A stretch of DNA of 64,000 bases from Paulinella micropora. Its lineage: Eukaryota > Cercozoa > Imbricatea > Euglyphida > Paulinellidae. A program made the position numbers and the translations under genes. The stretch is from contig WBZZ01002490.1 in NCBI GenBank assembly GCA_019918135.1, positions 186,001 through 250,000 on the forward strand. Direction: 5' to 3'. Shown piece after piece: positions 22,370-31,375 of the stretch (position 1 is its first letter; each line of letters starts with the position of its first letter). The notes beneath the pieces are model-generated. The model had not been told where the DNA came from and did no database searches. It worked only from the letters and a program-made list of their open reading frames with translations.

Positions 22370-22660
22370 AAATAAGCAGAGGACAAAGGTGGGAGGGGCG
22401 ACGAAAGTGAGAGGGGCGGCGAAAGTGAGAGGGAGGGCTACAATAGGTCTTCCTCACGGCGGCCCAGTCAAAGCGTCTGTGTGGGGTTTTTTGTTGCGCA
22501 AGTAGACTTTGGCGCCAAATTGGCGCTTACGGCTGTTTCCCCGGGAAAGCTAAGACGTACTGCCCCGGCTGGACCGTATCACACATCCTACCTCCGGACG
22601 GCACAATTGGGCGCCAAATTTAGCAGGGGCCGTTCCGGAGGCTAGCGGAGAGATCGGACG
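22370..22660 (+). repeat. R3 element, first of a tandem pair
   Basis: The palindrome TTTGGCGCCAAA is at 22,508-22,519. It is preceded by GAGAGGGGCGACGAAAGTGA units. Confidence 0.7.
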
Positions 22661-22789
22661 TTTTCCCGCGGGGAGAAACGGTACGCTTTTTACCCACACG
22701 AAAATGTTTTTCGGCCCTCTCACCTTCCCTAGAGGCAGGGAGGTGCAGAGCAAAGGGGAGCGGGGCGACGAAAGTGAGAGGGGCGGCGA

Positions 22790-23015
22790 GAGTGAGAGGG
22801 AGGGCTACAACAGGTCTTCCTCACGGCGGCCCAGCCAAAGCGTCTGTGTGGGATTTTTTTTTGCGCAGGTAGATTTTGGCGCCAAATTGGCGCTTACGGC
22901 TGTTTCCCCGGGAAAGCTAAGACGCACTGCCCGGCTGGACCCTGGCGGGCGCACCCTACCTCCGGACGGCACAATTTGGCGCCAAATGAACCTGGGGCCG
23001 TTCCGGAGGCTCAAG
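22790..23015 (+). repeat. R3 element, second of a tandem pair
   Basis: Two perfect TTTGGCGCCAAA palindromes lie at 22,875-22,886 and 22,975-22,986, exactly 100 bases apart. Confidence 0.75.
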
Positions 23016-23140
23016 GAGCAGGGGGAGGGGGAGGGGAAGGGCGCAGAAGCTGCAAAAGAATCTCCGAACATGCAACGCCTCCACAGGTCGGCCTCCCCTC
23101 TGTTCATATCCCCGCGGACCCTGCGCACAGTGGCCGAGCT

Positions 23141-23635
23141 TGACAGGTTTGCCATTTCTGCTGCAATGACCTTGGACAATGGATTTTGCAAGCGGCTGAG
23201 TATCATCAAGAGGTCCTTGAAATGCAGACAAGGTGTAGATCGCCTGTCTCCCTCACGAGCAAGTATTGGGTCAGACAGGCCGGCCCGTGCGGTTTTGAGC
23301 GGGAAAATGAAGTATTTCACGGGAAAATGGAAGGATGCAAATTGCATCTCTGCTTTTTTCTTTTCTCGTGACCACTTGCTTCGCGCAGTACTATCATCAC
23401 AGCCCATAATAGCGCTAATGGCATCTGTAACCGAGTAGAAATTGTCGGCGGTTTTTCGTACAGAGCGCAATTCATTACTTTGGATGCCCATGAGGACCTT
23501 ATTCTCTAGAATGACATCATTCTGGTTTCGGGTGCCACCACCACTCCGACTGGCTCCCGGAGCCACTTGGCCAGAGACAAGCGGCCCCTGCGCCACTTGG
23601 CCAGAGACAGGAGCCATGGCTTGCTGCGCGCTCAT
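23141..23635 (-). CDS. Bro-N/KilA-N-like protein whose C-terminal end is lost in repeat sequence
   Basis: The ATG at 23,635 (minus) opens a 165-residue coding stretch. It has a Gly/Ser-rich N-terminus with a doubled VSGQVA unit, then DNFYSVTDAISAIMGCDDST and, later, TPCLHFKDLLMILSRLQNP. This alternation of a helix-strand unit with a late helical 'FKDLLMIL' block recalls Bro-N or KilA-N DNA-binding domains, which are common in large DNA viruses; the match is by eye only. At 23,141 the sequence changes abruptly to an R2/R3 mosaic. The open frame formally continues into the repeat (to 22,805) but the composition is no longer protein-like, so the original end is probably missing. Confidence 0.5.
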
Positions 23636-23963
23636 GCTGAGTTTTGTGAGTAGATGTTTGTGTATGTGTACACGTAGCGCACCACAAGGGTATTATTACC
23701 TTTTCAATCCCCCCCCCTCTCCTTCCCATTGCTTTTGTCTCTGCAGCTACTGCCCTTCCTCCCCTCCCCCCTCACCCCCTCACCCCCAATCGAAAGAGGT
23801 AGCTAGGCTATTCCCTGAAAACCCCAACCCCGCGGCAACGTTTCTTTTCCTCCTCTTCACACAACAGACCCCGCCCTCTAAACTGTCGCGCGTGCACTCT
23901 CTCTCTCTCTCTCTCTCTCTGTCTTTCTTTTTTCTTTTTTTGGCTCTTTCGCATCGTCCCGCC
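23636..23963. other. Pyrimidine-rich divergent leader with (CT)n
   Basis: This 328-bp region lies between the minus-strand Bro-like gene and the plus-strand Sel1 gene. It contains a C-rich block and a (CT)n run at 23,896-23,920. It also has TTGTCTCTGCAG at about 23,733-23,744, resembling a splice acceptor. Promoters for both genes should be here, but none can be identified. Confidence 0.35.
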
Positions 23964-25792
23964 ATGACAGACAAACCGGACCCCTCGCCCGGTTTTCGCG
24001 GCTTGTTGGCCAGCTGGGCAGCGCGGGTGGAGTCGGAGCGGCCCCATGATGCGACCCCCGCTCCGCCCGCGGTAGCTCGGGCCCGGCGCAGGGGCTCCGC
24101 GACAGACACGCCCGAATGGATAAACTTTGGCGCTGCCTTCAGCACGGCTGAATTTGGGGGCGCAAGCCTGGGCCTGCCCTTGGGAGAATGGGGGGACGAC
24201 GGTGCGGACTATTCAGAGCTAGGGCCCGCCGGCAGAAACGCAGAAAAAGAAGAACAACAACCCGGCTGCGTAGACGCTAGGCCCCCCAGTTCGAACAAAG
24301 AGGCTCGGGGGCAGGGTGGTGTTGTATTCCATGCCGACTTAGGGGGGCCAGGCGACAACGACGCAGCCCGAGTCGAATCGGTTGATTCTCCGCTGGGGCG
24401 GGGTTTTGGCGGCTTGGGCGACGAAAGAACCCAGGAAGCAGCGGATGGTTTCGATGTACGGCCGGGCGTTTTTAGCTTGGCTGGCGCTGTCTTTAGCACG
24501 GATGATTTCGCGGGGGGGTTTTCATGGGGGGATTCGAGAGACAAAAAGGCTCAGGCGTTCAATTTTGAGCTAGCCCTTGCAGCCGAGCCGCATGCAGCCG
24601 GCTGCGTGGACGTTAGGAGCCCCGCTTCGACCAAAGAAGCTCGGGAGCCGGAAGGCTTTGCATTCTGTGCAGACTCTGGGAGGAAAGGAGACAGCGACGC
24701 GGCCCGAGACGACTTTGATTTCGATGAATTGCCGGACGTTTTCGGCCCGCTCTCGCTTGTGAGTGCTGGCGGTGGAGCGGCGGACGGAAGGGGCCAGGCT
24801 TTTTCGAGCGCCCGGACAGCCCCGCGCGGGGGCCCGGCGCAAGCCCCGCCCGAGCCCCCAACCGAGCTCGAGGGGTACCGCCGCGCGGCCGAGAAGGGAG
24901 AAGCGGCCGCGCAGTACGAGCTCGCCGACTGTTACCGACATGGCAAAGGCACAGACAAAGATGAGGTTAAGGCAGCCAAGTGGTACACCAAAGCGGCCGA
25001 GCAAAAGCACGTGGAAGCGCAGTTTCAGCTGGGAAATTGTTACAGTTTTGGCAAGGGAGTGAAGCAGGACTACGCCCAGGCATTTTCGTGGTACCGCCGC
25101 GCGGCGGAGCAAGGGGACTCGGCCGCACAGTACAACCTGGGCGTCTGTTACGATCAAGGACAAGGAGTGAAACAGGACGACGCTCAGGCATTTTCGTGGT
25201 ACCGCCTGGCCGCGGAGCAAGGGCTCGCGGGGGCTCAGCTACAACTTGGTTGTTTCTATGCCCTCGGCAAGGGCGTAACAGAGGACAAGACTGCCGCTGC
25301 TCAGTGGGCCACGCGCGCGGCCGAGCAGGGCGACGCAAAGGCGCAGTACTTTCTTGCCAACTGCTTTAGCCTTGGCACGGGTGTGCCACCCCGCTGGCGC
25401 GGGCTGGAATGGAGAAAAGGGGGGGCGCGGGGGGCATGCCCCCCGGCACGGGCGTGGCTAAAGACGAGGCCCGAGCGGTCGAGTTGTACACCGAAGCCGC
25501 CGAACAGCTTGACGAGCATGCGGCCCTGGCCCTGGGCATCTGTCTGGCCGAGGGCCGAGGCGCGAAGCAGAACCACCGCGAAGCCGTGCGCTGGTATACA
25601 CAGGCCGCGCGGCAGGGGAACCCGGAGGCACAGGACAGGCTGGCTGCGTGCTATGCAAATGGAAGCGGGGTTGAGCAGGACCAGACCCTGGCGCGGATCT
25701 GGTCTGGCCGAGCTGAAACAGCCAGGCTCGAGACCGAGATGAGACAGTTTCTCAAGACGAGCCAGGCACTGTCGCCACCGGCACCGCTCTAG
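23964..25792 (+). pseudogene. Sel1-repeat protein gene, apparently interrupted
   Basis: The ATG at 23,964 opens MTDKPDPSPGF; a longer open frame upstream is only the pyrimidine leader. Residues 50-290 form an acidic, low-complexity region with a two-fold internal repeat of about 115 residues (AAFSTAEFGG at ~53 and AVFSTDDFAG at ~174; CVDARPPS at ~101 and CVDVRSPAS at ~213). From about residue 300 come Sel1-like repeats of 36 residues such as AAEQGDSAAQYNLGVCYDQG. Sel1 repeats form alpha-solenoid scaffolds. The array continues to 25,792 but not in one frame throughout, so the gene looks broken once. A second, more decayed Sel1 locus lies at 29,822-30,285. Confidence 0.75.
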
Positions 25793-25886
25793 ATATTTCG
25801 CTCGAAGAATCACTAGCCCCGGGAAGAAAAACAAGCAAGTTGGATTTTCTTTGAAGGCAGCAATTTAATTTCTAGTCACAAAAAAA

Positions 25887-26915
25887 TTAAAGCAAACGTT
25901 TTTGAATTTCCGCCGTCAAATAAGCGCCGGGGCCGTACGTTAATACTGATTTGAGGCTGCCCTTTTGGGTGACAGCTAGAAAAAGCTGGGCAAAACCTAG
26001 CCTGTACTTGCGCGCGCATTCGACTGCCTGCCTATAGCCCGGGGCACGGACAGCAGCAGCCGCTGACGACGAACGCGACCGCCGCGCCATGTCTAGCCCA
26101 AGCTCCAGACACGCAGCCTCAGAATCAAGACCGCGCCCTTCGGCAAACAAACGCCCGGCCAGACGGCACAGGCCTTCTTCCGAGCAGTTATCAAGATCGG
26201 CAACGTACAGCGAGGTGTCCGGTGTCAGGCAATTACTATGTTTGGTCACATAATGAGCGACTACGTGCACGAGTTCATGCATGACTGTATTTTGCAACTC
26301 TTTCGCGCTGGCCAGCGCAGCTGGATAAAGGGAAATGGACTGAATGCAATCTAGCAAATTCGCGTCCTTGTCAAAGGCGCTCAAACGAGCTCTGCCCACG
26401 CATTGTATGCGTGTAGCTCCTAGCACACAAATTCCTTCTTCTGTGTGCACGTCAGTCTTTTGGTTGCTACTTGCACGGAGCTTGGCTGCCAAAGCTTGGG
26501 CTGAGCCGTCCTGGAACACGAGCAGGCCTTGCGTGCGCAGACAGCCATCAAGTTCTGCAATCGCCCTTTGTGAAATCGCTACCATGTCGCCCGCTCCTTC
26601 TTGCTTGGCGGATACTAGAGGAGGAGGAGGTAAGAGCGAGGCAGGCGCGATCTCACCCTCGTGGACAACAGGTGGGGCACGGCGTCCCCGCGCGGGTTTT
26701 GATTGGAACGGAGAAACGAGCGGGCGGAATCGCCCCTTCTTTTTAGGTCGCACCCCATTTTTGGGCCTGCTAAACAACCGTGCACGCAGCTCTCTGATTT
26801 CCGAGTGTGTTAGCTTGGGCCCGTCACTAATGTATTGACTTGCAGAGATTGTGCGTCTTCGTTTCTTTTTGACCTCTTCAGGAAGCAGTGTCCCAGCAGA
26901 GACATGCCGTTTCAT
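25887..26915 (-). CDS. Putative zinc metallopeptidase with HELVH motif
   Basis: The open frame extends to 27,617, but the first 200 codons overlap the divergent neighbour and have poor composition. The ATG at 26,915 (MKRHVSAGTLLP) gives 342 residues and leaves a 219-bp divergent promoter region. The N-terminal 130 residues are basic with a nuclear-signal-like KKKRRR cluster. The C-terminal 200 form a globular domain with HELVHVVAHYVTKH (HELVH at 213-217), the HExxH zinc site of gluzincin/metzincin-type peptidases. A third zinc ligand is not obvious. Cys, Asp and Glu residues follow in DLDNCSEEGLCRLAG. The family and substrate are unknown. It converges with the Sel1 gene, 94 bp apart. Confidence 0.65.
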   Translation of the reverse strand: MKRHVSAGTLLPEEVKKKRRRTISASQYISDGPKLTHSEIRELRARLFSRPKNGVRPKKKGRFRPLVSPFQSKPARGRRAPPVVHEGEIAPASLLPPPPLVSAKQEGAGDMVAISQRAIAELDGCLRTQGLLVFQDGSAQALAAKLRASSNQKTDVHTEEGICVLGATRIQCVGRARLSAFDKDANLLDCIQSISLYPAALASAKELQNTVMHELVHVVAHYVTKHSNCLTPDTSLYVADLDNCSEEGLCRLAGRLFAEGRGLDSEAACLELGLDMARRSRSSSAAAAVRAPGYRQAVECARKYRLGFAQLFLAVTQKGSLKSVLTYGPGAYLTAEIQKRLL

Positions 26916-27134
26916 ATTTTTCGAGTTGCGGTCTGCGTTGATATTAATAAAGATGTCATCAGTCTTTGTTTTTACACAGAAGTCACCAAGTCCCTCACCG
27001 AAATATCTGCTGCCACCTCCCTCCCCCCCACTGCTTTTGATCTCAGAATGCGGCCACCCCCCCCCCCACCTATCCAGGCCAGACTTACCCCGCCGTGAGC
27101 TCGCACCAAAAAACTGTGTACATATACTTGCAAA
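26916..27134. promoter_or_regulatory. Divergent promoter region
   Basis: This 219-bp gap lies between divergent genes at 26,915 (minus) and 27,135 (plus). It includes TTGATATTAATAAAGATG, which is AT-rich, and a C-run. Assignment as a shared promoter rests only on gene geometry. Confidence 0.35.
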
Positions 27135-28769
27135 ATGGAGATTCTCAGGGTGTGCTTGCCCTCGTCGGGGCGCCGGGTGTGGACCAAGCCTTCCGTACAC
27201 GAAACGATTTCGCACGCGACACGCATTGTACGCTTGGTGGGTAAAAATCAAGGGAAGATTAACATTGATCAGCGCGCGGTCGGGGTGGAGGCTGAGCTGC
27301 GCGACAGTGCACAGAGTCTGCGCTTTTTTACACTTGTGCAGCCACTGCCAAATGCCCAGTGGTGTGTCCATTTTCGAGTTCCCAAAGCAGGCGTTTTCCG
27401 CCTCATGATTCTTGTTTACAAAGGGGGAAGAAATCTGTCTTACACAGAACAACAGGCATGGGTGGTGGAAGCGGAGCAAACCACAGGTGGAAGTCTGCCC
27501 TTTCCCGCTGTAGCGCCTTTGTTTTGGGAAAGACTGCCATTCGTGGCGGCCGCGCGATCGTCTCTGGACAGCGGCGTCATTTATGTAGATGCACAGGGCA
27601 AAGTGGTTATATGGCATGGTGGGGCTGCGACCAGCGAATTGTCACTAGAGTTTCGCGGCCGACCGGCGTCTCCGGAGATAAGCAGGGGCTGCCTGCACAA
27701 GATTATACAGGACTTGGCGATGAATACTTTCAAAATTGACATTTCTGTCTGCCTGTCGCAAAGCATTGCCCAACTGGAAGGAGGCATGCTAGGCGTGTTG
27801 CTAAAAACCCGGCCACGCGGTTCCAAAAAAAAATTTAGTGCTACGATAGCCTATGCAATAGATCTGCGAAACATGCAGTCGGGGTGCAAGGGCGCTAACC
27901 CCTGTTTGGAATCAGCGCTTGCCTACAAAAAAAAACGCAAGGCCCACGGAGGAAAAGTCAGTCCGCCGCTGCGCCCGTCGCGCGGGAGCGGGTTGGGCAA
28001 GTTGGGGCAGCAAGGACTCCTCGACACCTGTGACAAGACGCCTAGGGTCGAGGAAGAGGTAATAGACCCAGCCACACACCCCAATGAGGAGGCAGCAGTG
28101 CAGAACGTCGCTACGGCTCCGCCGCCGACACTCGGTACCCTTGGCGGTGCAGATCTCTTTGTCGCACCAAACCTTCGCCCTTTGCACGTTTCCCCGAAAA
28201 CATGCCAGCGAATTGGAGAGGGGTTAGGGGAGAGTTCGGGGGGCGGTATGCCTCTCGTTGTTTGTTGTGCGGATAAATGTCCAAGACCCGCTAAGTTCTA
28301 TCGCTATGACAGGAAGTTTGTATTCTGTGGCAAACGCCACGAAGCGCAGATGCGCCCAGTGACCAAGGAGTGTCGGGAAGGTATATTTCGTGATTTGTCG
28401 CTGACTAAATCGCTGCAGGACAAGCAATGGCTGCGTTCGATGCTGCGGCGTAGCTACTTGCCGGGTAGAGACCCCTCCTCCGACTCTTCGGGGACAGAGG
28501 AAGACCCTAAAATGCGTACCCCTAGAACATGCACAGGGCCAGGCACGTTCTGTGCGAAGGCTTCACTTAATTTTTATTGCAACGATGGGTGCAAAAGGAA
28601 TTACCTAGAACGCAGACGCCAGAGCGTTACCGAGCGTTCCCCCAAAGGAAGAAGGACTTGGAAAAAGAAACTGGAGCGAATGGAATCCGAGCAGCCCATT
28701 TGCCAAGACTCGTCTCCGCCACGTTACAGGCTCATACTCCCCTCGTTTGTCGCTGGGGTCCGGCTTTGA
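27135..28769 (+). CDS. 544-residue protein with C-terminal cysteine clusters, unknown function
   Basis: It starts MEILRVCLPSSGRR. Residues 1-120 look beta-rich (VRLVGKNQGKINIDQ, FRVPKAGVFRLMILVYKG) and could be an immunoglobulin- or filamin-like sandwich. Residues 120-250 are globular. Residues 260-370 are low-complexity and charged. Two Cys/His clusters follow: CCADKCPRPAKFYRY with FCGKRH (about 377-402), and CTGPGTFCAKASLNFYCNDG (from about 465). The end is Arg/Lys-rich. The clusters look like small zinc-binding modules. A related Cys-rich fragment follows at 28,864. I do not recognise the family. The stop codon lies inside a hairpin-forming stretch, consistent with a true gene end. Confidence 0.7.
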   Translation: MEILRVCLPSSGRRVWTKPSVHETISHATRIVRLVGKNQGKINIDQRAVGVEAELRDSAQSLRFFTLVQPLPNAQWCVHFRVPKAGVFRLMILVYKGGRNLSYTEQQAWVVEAEQTTGGSLPFPAVAPLFWERLPFVAAARSSLDSGVIYVDAQGKVVIWHGGAATSELSLEFRGRPASPEISRGCLHKIIQDLAMNTFKIDISVCLSQSIAQLEGGMLGVLLKTRPRGSKKKFSATIAYAIDLRNMQSGCKGANPCLESALAYKKKRKAHGGKVSPPLRPSRGSGLGKLGQQGLLDTCDKTPRVEEEVIDPATHPNEEAAVQNVATAPPPTLGTLGGADLFVAPNLRPLHVSPKTCQRIGEGLGESSGGGMPLVVCCADKCPRPAKFYRYDRKFVFCGKRHEAQMRPVTKECREGIFRDLSLTKSLQDKQWLRSMLRRSYLPGRDPSSDSSGTEEDPKMRTPRTCTGPGTFCAKASLNFYCNDGCKRNYLERRRQSVTERSPKGRRTWKKKLERMESEQPICQDSSPPRYRLILPSFVAGVRL

Positions 28770-28804
28770 GTGAATAAAAAAAAGCCGGATGTATGTGTTC
28801 CGGC
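28759..28804 (+). terminator. Overlapping hairpins at the end of the 544-residue gene
   Basis: TCCGGCTTT (28,759-28,767) can pair with AAAGCCGGA (28,781-28,789), which can alternatively pair with TCCGGC (28,799-28,804). AATAAA lies in the first loop. Palindromic 3' ends are known to end or mark transcripts in several giant-virus groups, such as mimiviruses. Confidence 0.55.
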
Positions 28805-28863
28805 CCAAAATAGCTTGCAAACGTTACAAAAGAATTCGAACACACACAGATTTTGTGTGCTAG

Positions 28864-29209
28864 GTGTGGTACAACAACGAGACACTAGAGTTGCTTGGCT
28901 GCACCTTTTCGGACGTGGCTGATGATGATCAGGTGTACGATGCTGTACAGCAGAGCTGGCCGGCCTGGGATGAAAGGTCGGACATACCTCCAAAAACGTG
29001 CAGCGCGGACGGCTCTAGCCATTGGAACGAGACAGGGGTTTTGTTCTGCTTTTTGCCAACAAGAGCCACACGACTGTGAAAGGGACAAAATGCAAACGCA
29101 GCACGAGTGCTCTTCACTCAAGACTATTACACAAGGACTAGCGAAATGCGCGATCGGAAGCATCAGATGTCCCTACTGCGACTGTGACCTAGAGGACAAC
29201 AGCGATTAA
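28864..29209 (+). pseudogene. Degraded small cysteine-rich gene
   Basis: Coding-like stretches include ETLELLGCTFSDVADDDQVY and, in a different frame, GFCSAFCQQEPHDCERDK and RCPYCDCDLEDNSD. The C-x3-C and C-x2-C-x-C spacing resembles the Cys clusters of the upstream 544-residue protein. No convincing ATG is seen and it looks broken about once. Its end overlaps the convergent gene at 29,189. Confidence 0.4.
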
Positions 29210-29707
29210 ACTACCCACGGACGGCCCCCTCTCCGCTTCCAGGCGCACGAGCGCCCGCGCCCACACGCCGCCGCACAGGGGGCAGCCCCGGAAGGAGCCT
29301 ACGTACTCCTTTTGCCGCACGCTGCACACGGTGCAGCGGAACGACACCGTGTGGTCCGGCGCCGATGGCCACTGCTTCTGCGGCCCTTGCAGAAACTCGA
29401 TGTAGGGCCACGCCTTCGCGCCCCGGTAGCGCTGCAAAGACCACTCTTCCTCACAGTGCCTGCCGTTGGCCTGCAGCAGTTCCGCCGGCGACGGCCCCCA
29501 GTCGCTATTGCACACGTGGCACCGCAGCCGCAACCCTTTCTCGAACGGCGGCGTGCTCAGCCACTCGACCGCGGGCGGGAAGCCCTGGCTGGCAGTACTG
29601 GACGTGCTGTTGTGCGCTTTCTGCCAAACTGCCTGCAGCGCGGCGCGCAGCTTGTCTGCCTCGCCGCCGCAGTGCGCAGAGTACGTGCAACCCCGGAAGC
29701 CGTGGCC
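29189..29707 (-). CDS. Zinc-ribbon-like protein, start unclear
   Basis: The open minus frame has good protein composition: CTYSAHCGG, then a helix, LRLRCHVCNSDWGPSP, FRCTVCSVRQKEY and FRGCPLCGGVW. Four CxxC or Cys/His pairs suggest two zinc-binding knuckles, typical of zinc ribbons in nucleic-acid or ubiquitin-system proteins. No ATG is found in the frame; the open frame is about 173 codons long, so the N-terminus may be missing or an unusual start is used. It overlaps the end of the plus-strand Cys-rich fragment by 21 bp. Confidence 0.5.
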   Translation of the reverse strand, partial: GHGFRGCTYSAHCGGEADKLRAALQAVWQKAHNSTSSTASQGFPPAVEWLSTPPFEKGLRLRCHVCNSDWGPSPAELLQANGRHCEEEWSLQRYRGAKAWPYIEFLQGPQKQWPSAPDHTVSFRCTVCSVRQKEYVGSFRGCPLCGGVWARALVRLEAERGPSVGSLIAVVL

Positions 29708-29821
29708 TCATTAAGGCCCCCCTCCCCCCTTTGTCTTCTTACTTGCTTTTTGTGTTCCGCCTCCTCTGCCACCACGTAAAAAAAAGTGTAGCTACCTTTC
29801 TTTTTCTCCTTCCCGCTCTAA

Positions 29822-30285
29822 ATGACCCAAACCACCAGGCTCGCCAAGAAGATTGCTGGGTACAAATGCTCGGCCACGCATTTGTACCGGGCCCAATACC
29901 GCCTTTGCTTCTTGTACTACGAGGGCGAGGGCGTGGCCCAAGACTTTTGCCCTGGCCGTGCAGTGCCAAATTGTAGGCAGCTACACAAGACGACGCGCGC
30001 GCTCAGTACATGCTCGCTACCTGCTACGGGAGGGGCCGGGGCGTGGCAGCCGACACTGCCAAAGCCCTGGAGTGGTACAAGAAAGCGGCCGCACAGAACC
30101 ATACGGGCGCCCTGCGGATGCTAGGCATTTTGTATTATTTCGGCCGCGTCGTGCCCAAAGACCGCGCCCAGGCCAGGGAACGGTTCACGCGAGCGGCCGA
30201 GCAGGGCGACGCCAGGGCCCTGGCGTTGCCAAATAAAGCCTGGCCCAGAAGTCCGACACAGCAGCCCCCGCGCCAGATTCCGTAA
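29822..30285 (+). pseudogene. Second Sel1-repeat gene, broken
   Basis: The ATG at 29,822 opens MTQTTRLAKKIAGYKC and a first Sel1-like unit (CFLYYEGEGVAQD). Typical Sel1 units follow (CYGRGRGVAADTAKALEWYK, FTRAAEQGDARALAL) but not in one frame; it looks broken about twice. It is shorter and more decayed than the Sel1 gene at 23,964. Confidence 0.6.
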
Positions 30286-31375
30286 AAACATCTATCACTG
30301 TTCTTCCGGTGCCATCAAGCTAGAACGTGTATTTTTTTAATTTAAAAAAAGACTACTTTTTTAAAAAGAAAAACTTCCGAGCAAGCACGGGTCATTCACT
30401 CACGCTCTGGCGCAACTGCTGGCCGCGCGCGGGACTCCTCCCAACGTCTTGGCTGGTGGCGGGTCGCGGAAAAGTCTCATGATGCCCACTTGTTCCTTGC
30501 TTGGCTGCCCCGCGGGCGGAGACAGCTGTGCTGCAAAGTACAACGTGCAGATTGGATTGAAATCTCGGAGGGGTTGAATCCCCAGAGATTCCTACAGCTG
30601 GGAGGGAGAAAGGGCAGCACGCGGCATATCCCTACCTTCCTCCTCAGAGGCCCCAATCGAAGCAAAGCACTAAACCCGACCTGAAGTCAGGGTTTGGTGC
30701 GAGATGGATAAACCTAAACACTAATATAAGTCCTGCCGACCCAAGGCCAGCACTATGGCACGGACAGGACGCCGTGGGGGCCGGCCGGGGCTCTTGTCTT
30801 CCTAGCACATTGACCACCGCCCATCCATCCATTCGCGCAGGGTCGTGCTGGAGCACGCTCCTCCGCTCCTAGTTTTCAGTGCTCAAGTGTAGGACCGTCG
30901 AGTGGGCCGGATGCTGCGGCAGCCTGAGGAGGGTGCCGTTGCAAGTGTCAAGTGTAAGACTTTGTCGAGTTTTAATCCAGCGTAGACTTTTCTTGCACTT
31001 TCTTGGCGTGATTTTTCTTGTATACCGGCAAAGCGCGCCCTTGCCCCCCCCCTTTCCGCTCCCGCCGAGCTTTAATTCAGCGCATTCTTTTTCGCACTCC
31101 CTTGACGCTCCTACCCCTCCCCTTTCCCTGCTCCTTGAGCCCCCCGGGCTCAGGGGGCTCAGAGGGGGGGAAGAAAGAAGGGGGGGGGGGCGCCCCCCCC
31201 CCATTGGTGGGCTCCAAAAAAAAGTTTACTTATTGTTGCCCCTCCGCTCCGAGGAGGGAGGAAGATGTGCCGCGTGCTGTTCTTTCTCTCTTCCAACTGC
31301 TTGCCGGTCTCAGGGGGAGGTTTGCCTTCCTAGATTTAATCCAATCCGGAATGGTTTCCGAACCGGCTCTTTTGC
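30286..31375. other. AT-rich spacer grading into repeat modules
   Basis: 30,300-30,400 is AT-rich with no gene. 30,540-30,670 is a reverse-oriented piece of the module ending GATTTCAATCCAATCC. 30,750-31,370 holds a shortened R2 core, R1 elements, a GAGCCC-GGGCTC palindrome and G/C tracts. Nothing here supports a gene. Confidence 0.7.

Larger units (their letters stand above)
21340..23140. repeat. Repeat mosaic 3b with two tandem R3 elements
   Basis: R2 cores lie near 21,385, 21,722, 22,148 and 23,118. R3 copies are at 22,370-22,660 and 22,790-23,015. Around 22,680-22,760 lies a unit with ACGCTTTTTACCCACACGAA that also occurs near 44,190. It stops abruptly at 23,140, where coding sequence begins. 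Confidence 0.85.

Noticed and set aside
23442-23963. Upstream extension of the Sel1 frame
   Set aside because: It covers the pyrimidine-rich leader and the antisense of the Bro-like gene. The ATG at 23,964 follows a leader and starts protein-like sequence.
26916-27617. N-terminal extension of the metallopeptidase frame to 27,617
   Set aside because: It overlaps the well-formed divergent gene at 27,135 over most of its length and has no recognisable domain. The ATG at 26,915 is the better start.
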